64,000 nt of DNA from contig JAFGDN010000019.1 of assembly GCA_016932095.1 (NCBI GenBank), forward strand, positions 1-64,000, in the 5' to 3' direction. The notes beneath the pieces were generated by a model that saw nothing but the letters and a program-made list of their open reading frames with translations, was not told where the DNA came from and searched no databases. This document shows, piece by piece, positions 60,973 through 64,000 of this stretch (position 1 is its first letter; the number at the start of each line of letters is the position of its first letter). This DNA comes from Sedimentisphaerales bacterium (GTDB lineage: Bacteria; Planctomycetota; Phycisphaerae; Sedimentisphaerales; Anaerobacaceae). Made by a program: the position numbers and the translations under genes.

Positions 60973-62811
60973 ATGAATCCTGTTCAGGCAGCCACTGAGG
61001 TCCCTAATAAATTGAAAACAACTCATCTTTTTGGTGAGTTCCTCGTATCAAAGGGCATTCTTACTCGCCCGCAGTTGGTAAAGGCCCTCGATGACCAGCG
61101 GCGTCTCGGCGGCCGGCTCGGCGAGGCCCTCCTTCGGCTCAGTATGATGACCGAAGAACAGGTCACACAGGCCCTCGCTGAACACCTTTCTATGGAGTAT
61201 TTCCGCTTCGACGACATTTCCAAAATCGATATGAACGTCGCAAGGGTGCTCGATGAGACCATTGCCAAGCGTTTCTGTCTCGTATGCGTCGGCGAGGTGG
61301 ATGGCAGGATAATCGTCGCCATGGCCGACCCGCTCAACGTAATCGCAATCGATACCATAACGCTCAAAATCAAACGACCCATTAAGGTCGTCATCGGCTC
61401 AGCTCAGGAAATCCGCAAAACCATCGAGCTGGTGTATCACGGCTCTGATATGGAGGAGCAGCGCTTGCGAGAGCTTGTCGCCGGCGAAGACGCCGTACAG
61501 GGCGCAGCCGATGAAAGGGTCGAGTCAATTCTCGAAGAGGCCGCTGACGGCGACGCAGACAACTCCGAAGCCGCCGCAGGCAAGGCCCCCGTCATTCGCT
61601 TCGTCGATTTGCTCCTCAGCCAGGCCGTCAAAAGCAGGGCCAGCGACGTCCATATCGAGCCCCAGGATAAAACGATGATGATTCGTATGAGAATCGACGG
61701 AAACCTTCGTGATATGGTTCCGCCGGCCAGGCATATGCAGGGCGCCGTCCTCGCCAGAATCAAAATCCTCTCGAACCTCAATATCGCCGAACGCCGTCTC
61801 CCGCAGGACGGCCGTCTCAAAATTAAAACAGCTAACAGGGAAATCGATGTCCGCGTCTCCACCCTCCCCACCATTTACGGCGAAAAAATCGTTATGAGAA
61901 TTCTTGATACCTCCGGCGCTTCGCATAACCTCGACAAGCTCGGTATGGATACGAATTCTCTGTCCGTTCTGAAAAACGCCCTTTCTCAGCCCCACGGTAT
62001 TATGATTGTAACCGGCCCGACGGGTAGCGGTAAAAGCACCACGCTCTACTCCTGCCTCAATTATGTTAAAGACCCCTCGGTCAATATCACAACCGTCGAA
62101 GACCCCGTCGAATACCGGCTAAAAGGCATCAACCAGGTTCAGGTCAAGCCCGAAATCGACCTCACCTTCGCTTCCTGTCTGCGTTCGATTTTAAGACAGG
62201 ACCCGGATATCATACTTATTGGAGAAATTCGAGACAAGGAAACCGTCGAAATCGCCATAAAAGCTTCCTTGACAGGCCACCTCGTGCTCAGCACCTTCCA
62301 CACAAACGACGCACCAAGCGCGCTGACGCGTCTGCTCAATATGGGTATCGAGCCATACCTGCTCGCATCGTCGCTGAATCTGGTTATTGCCCAGCGTTTG
62401 GTCAGGAAAATTTGCGACAAGTGCAAGGAGCCGGCCGAACTCGATGAAAATGTCGTCAAACGTCTCAAGCTTGGCCCCGAAAAACTTCAAAACGCAAAGT
62501 TTTTCAAAGGCCACGGCTGCAAATACTGCGGAAACACCGGCTATTTCGGACGACTCCCAATCTTTGAATTTCTCGTTATGGACCACGATATGCGCGATTT
62601 GGTCACCAAATCAGCTCCCGAAGCACAGCTTAGGTTGCTCGCTCGGCAAAAGGGCTATGGCGGCCTTCTCGAAAGCGGCATCAGTAAAATGCTTCAGGGT
62701 TTGACGACCGCTGAGGAAGTCCTTGGCGTAACCTTCAGCGAGGATATCGGCGACGTGAGAGTCGAACAGCAGGAATTGAAAGTTAATATTCCGGATGAAA
62801 CGAAAAAATAA
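60973..62811 (+). CDS. Type IV pilus / type II secretion assembly ATPase (PilB/GspE)
   Basis: 612 residues from ATG 60973 with GAGGAGAG just ahead. N-terminal MshEN-type domain (LGEFLVSKGILTRPQ-like, GEFLVSKGILTRPQLVKALD), then N2 and ATPase domains: Walker A GPTGSGKST near 348, Asp box and Walker B ILIGEIRDKET near 412, His box ILSTFHTND-like (LVLSTFHTNDAPSALT), and the zinc tetracysteine CDKC ... CKYC near 480-518. It powers pilin or pseudopilin extrusion. The cyclic-di-GMP-binding potential of MshEN domains makes regulation by that nucleotide possible. The pilC-type gene follows. Confidence 0.95.
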   Translation: MNPVQAATEVPNKLKTTHLFGEFLVSKGILTRPQLVKALDDQRRLGGRLGEALLRLSMMTEEQVTQALAEHLSMEYFRFDDISKIDMNVARVLDETIAKRFCLVCVGEVDGRIIVAMADPLNVIAIDTITLKIKRPIKVVIGSAQEIRKTIELVYHGSDMEEQRLRELVAGEDAVQGAADERVESILEEAADGDADNSEAAAGKAPVIRFVDLLLSQAVKSRASDVHIEPQDKTMMIRMRIDGNLRDMVPPARHMQGAVLARIKILSNLNIAERRLPQDGRLKIKTANREIDVRVSTLPTIYGEKIVMRILDTSGASHNLDKLGMDTNSLSVLKNALSQPHGIMIVTGPTGSGKSTTLYSCLNYVKDPSVNITTVEDPVEYRLKGINQVQVKPEIDLTFASCLRSILRQDPDIILIGEIRDKETVEIAIKASLTGHLVLSTFHTNDAPSALTRLLNMGIEPYLLASSLNLVIAQRLVRKICDKCKEPAELDENVVKRLKLGPEKLQNAKFFKGHGCKYCGNTGYFGRLPIFEFLVMDHDMRDLVTKSAPEAQLRLLARQKGYGGLLESGISKMLQGLTTAEEVLGVTFSEDIGDVRVEQQELKVNIPDETKK

Positions 62812-62981
62812 AGGTATTATTTCGATGAAAAGCAACATAAAAACGGACGTAAAAACAATCGCTGCCAGTATTGCCGGAAGGAGTTTTTTTACTAAAGCAG
62901 GCCTTTCTCATAGACGATTGCTTAATTGCCTGGTTTAAGACCGGCTAAAACGATTCGTGGAGTTCTTTCAGGGATTTTTGA

Positions 62982-64000
62982 ATGAAAAGCTTTAAATATA
63001 CCGCGTGTGAAACATCCGGCTCAAAAAAGGAGGGGCTTACACAGGCCAACTCCCCAAATGACGTTATCGCCTGGCTTCGTGAGAGAGGGTTGACTCCGGT
63101 TTCTATCCAGGAAATCGTCGAGGCCGTCAAACAAAGCCCCAAAAAGCAAACTCGAAAACGAATCAGGTCCGCCGATGTTGCGGCCCTGTGCTGGCAGTTG
63201 ACCACGATGGTCGAAGGCGGCATTCCCATCACCACCGGCCTTGAAACCATTTCAAACGACATCGAAAACCTTTATCTTCAGGAAGTCCTTCGCACTATTC
63301 TCGACAAAATGAGAAAAGGCGAAAACTTCTCCGGCGGTATCGCCATGTTCCCAAAGGTTTTCGACCAGCTCTCGCGCGCAATTATTATGGCCGGCGAAAC
63401 CAGCGGTAACCTCCCGGGCGCCTTGAAAAGGGTCGCCGAGCATTTCGACAGCAGAGACCGCCTCGCACGAAAAATCAAGGGCGCGATGGCGTATCCCATT
63501 TTTGTTCTTGTATTCATTGTCCTGATTGTTGTATTCATTATGGCGTTCATAATTCCGAGGTTCCGCGCCATTTTCGACCAGTTCGGCGGACAACTCCCAG
63601 GATTTACGCGCGCCTTTATGGGCTTCTATGATTTTATTGTGCACAACATTATTTTCATAATCGCCTCCGTCGTCCTGGTCTCCTGTTCCGCTGTCTTTTT
63701 TGGAAAGTCCCCAAAGGGCCATTACATCTATTCCAAAATCGCCCTGAGGTTCCCTCTTATGGGTAAAATTCTCAGCCAGGGCTTCGTCGCCATTTTTTGT
63801 AAGACAATGGCTACCCTGCTTTCCGCGGGCGTCTCTGTGCTTGAGGTCTTCGATATACTGCAAACTATGACCAAAAACGACATCATCAAGGACGCCATTG
63901 TTCGCGGCCGGGAACACATTGTCCAGGGCTCATCCGTGTCTATGGGGCTGGCTTCCGCCGGCTTTTTCCCGAATATGGTCGTCAAAATGGTTCAGGTCGG
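62982..64000 (+). CDS. Type IV pilus / type II secretion inner-membrane platform (PilC/GspF), 5' part
   Basis: The frame is open from ATG 62982 to the window end (339 codons). It reads MKSFKYTACETSGSKKEGLT, then the two T2SSF domains: the first (WQLTTMVEGGIPITTGLETI, IIMAGETSGNLPGALKRVAE, membrane segment FVLVFIVLIVVFIMAFIIP), the second membrane segment IIFIIASVVLVSCSAVFF, and the second copy of the core (FCKTMATLLSAGVSVLEVFD). It anchors the PilB motor. A 170-bp gap after pilB holds no convincing gene. Confidence 0.95.
   Translation, partial: MKSFKYTACETSGSKKEGLTQANSPNDVIAWLRERGLTPVSIQEIVEAVKQSPKKQTRKRIRSADVAALCWQLTTMVEGGIPITTGLETISNDIENLYLQEVLRTILDKMRKGENFSGGIAMFPKVFDQLSRAIIMAGETSGNLPGALKRVAEHFDSRDRLARKIKGAMAYPIFVLVFIVLIVVFIMAFIIPRFRAIFDQFGGQLPGFTRAFMGFYDFIVHNIIFIIASVVLVSCSAVFFGKSPKGHYIYSKIALRFPLMGKILSQGFVAIFCKTMATLLSAGVSVLEVFDILQTMTKNDIIKDAIVRGREHIVQGSSVSMGLASAGFFPNMVVKMVQV

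Noticed and set aside
62825-62938. 37-codon ORF between pilB and pilC-type genes (MKSNIKTDVKTIAASIAG start)
   Set aside because: No ribosome site, no hydrophobic or family pattern; kept out for lack of support.

Overview
The window reads as chromosomal DNA of a planctomycete, most likely of the Phycisphaerae/Sedimentisphaerales type. The basis is a PEP-CTERM protein built of HAF-like repeats, a very large secreted protein that ends in a dockerin-like domain, siroheme-branch heme genes, a GLUG-repeat protein, and moderately GC-rich genes with classical -35/-10 promoters and clear Shine-Dalgarno sites. This taxonomic call is an inference. I recognised no rRNA, tRNA, CRISPR array, insertion sequence or prophage.

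Layout. 1-1.6 kb: secreted proteins on the minus strand, including a PEP-CTERM gene broken by one in-frame TAG. 1.7-4.2 kb: a DUF1080 plus TIM-barrel protein overlapping pyrD. 4.3-9.8 kb: tetrapyrrole genes (SUMT-HemD fusion, an AhbC/NirJ-like radical SAM enzyme, hemB), split by minus-strand accessory genes that include a nucleotidyltransferase pair. 9.8-12.7 kb: a transaldolase converging on a TMTC-like membrane protein. 13.1-18.8 kb: a TolC-HlyD-MacB tripartite exporter operon. 18.9-22.4 kb: three exported proteins, two of them alike, each followed by or close to a terminator with the same stem. 22.6-31.6 kb: purD, then an AsmA-like protein, an RND exporter, a LolA/DUF1329-like protein and an outer-membrane barrel, together forming an apparent trans-envelope transport operon. 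31.7-37.5 kb: small membrane proteins, clpB, rplM and rpsI. 37.6-42.4 kb: an EamA transporter, argC, a nitrilase-family gene, another nucleotidyltransferase pair and argJ. 42.4-44.8 kb: DUF4160/DUF2442 genes, a DUF2238 protein and a rhomboid protease. 45.1-49.8 kb: a membrane pyrophosphatase, rsfS and argS. 49.9-54.9 kb: an MntA/HepT toxin-antitoxin pair, a YjbQ protein, an MFS transporter, a YggS protein and a SpoIIE-type phosphatase. 55-59.5 kb: the 1500-residue dockerin protein. 60.3-64 kb: a STAS protein and pilB/pilC-type genes, with pilC cut by the window end.

The least expected signal lies in the DNA itself. Degenerate tandem arrays with a strict 7-bp period occur at five places. Four are intergenic (one of these also supplies the last codons and stop of rsfS), and the fifth lies inside argS and is translated. 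Short REP-like hairpins (CCGCC-NNN-GGYGG type) lie near some of them. Other points of note are a perfect 17-bp inverted repeat inside the radical SAM gene, an AT-rich mosaic block in argS, and the AsmA-RND-LolA-barrel operon, the best candidate here for a poorly described multi-protein system.
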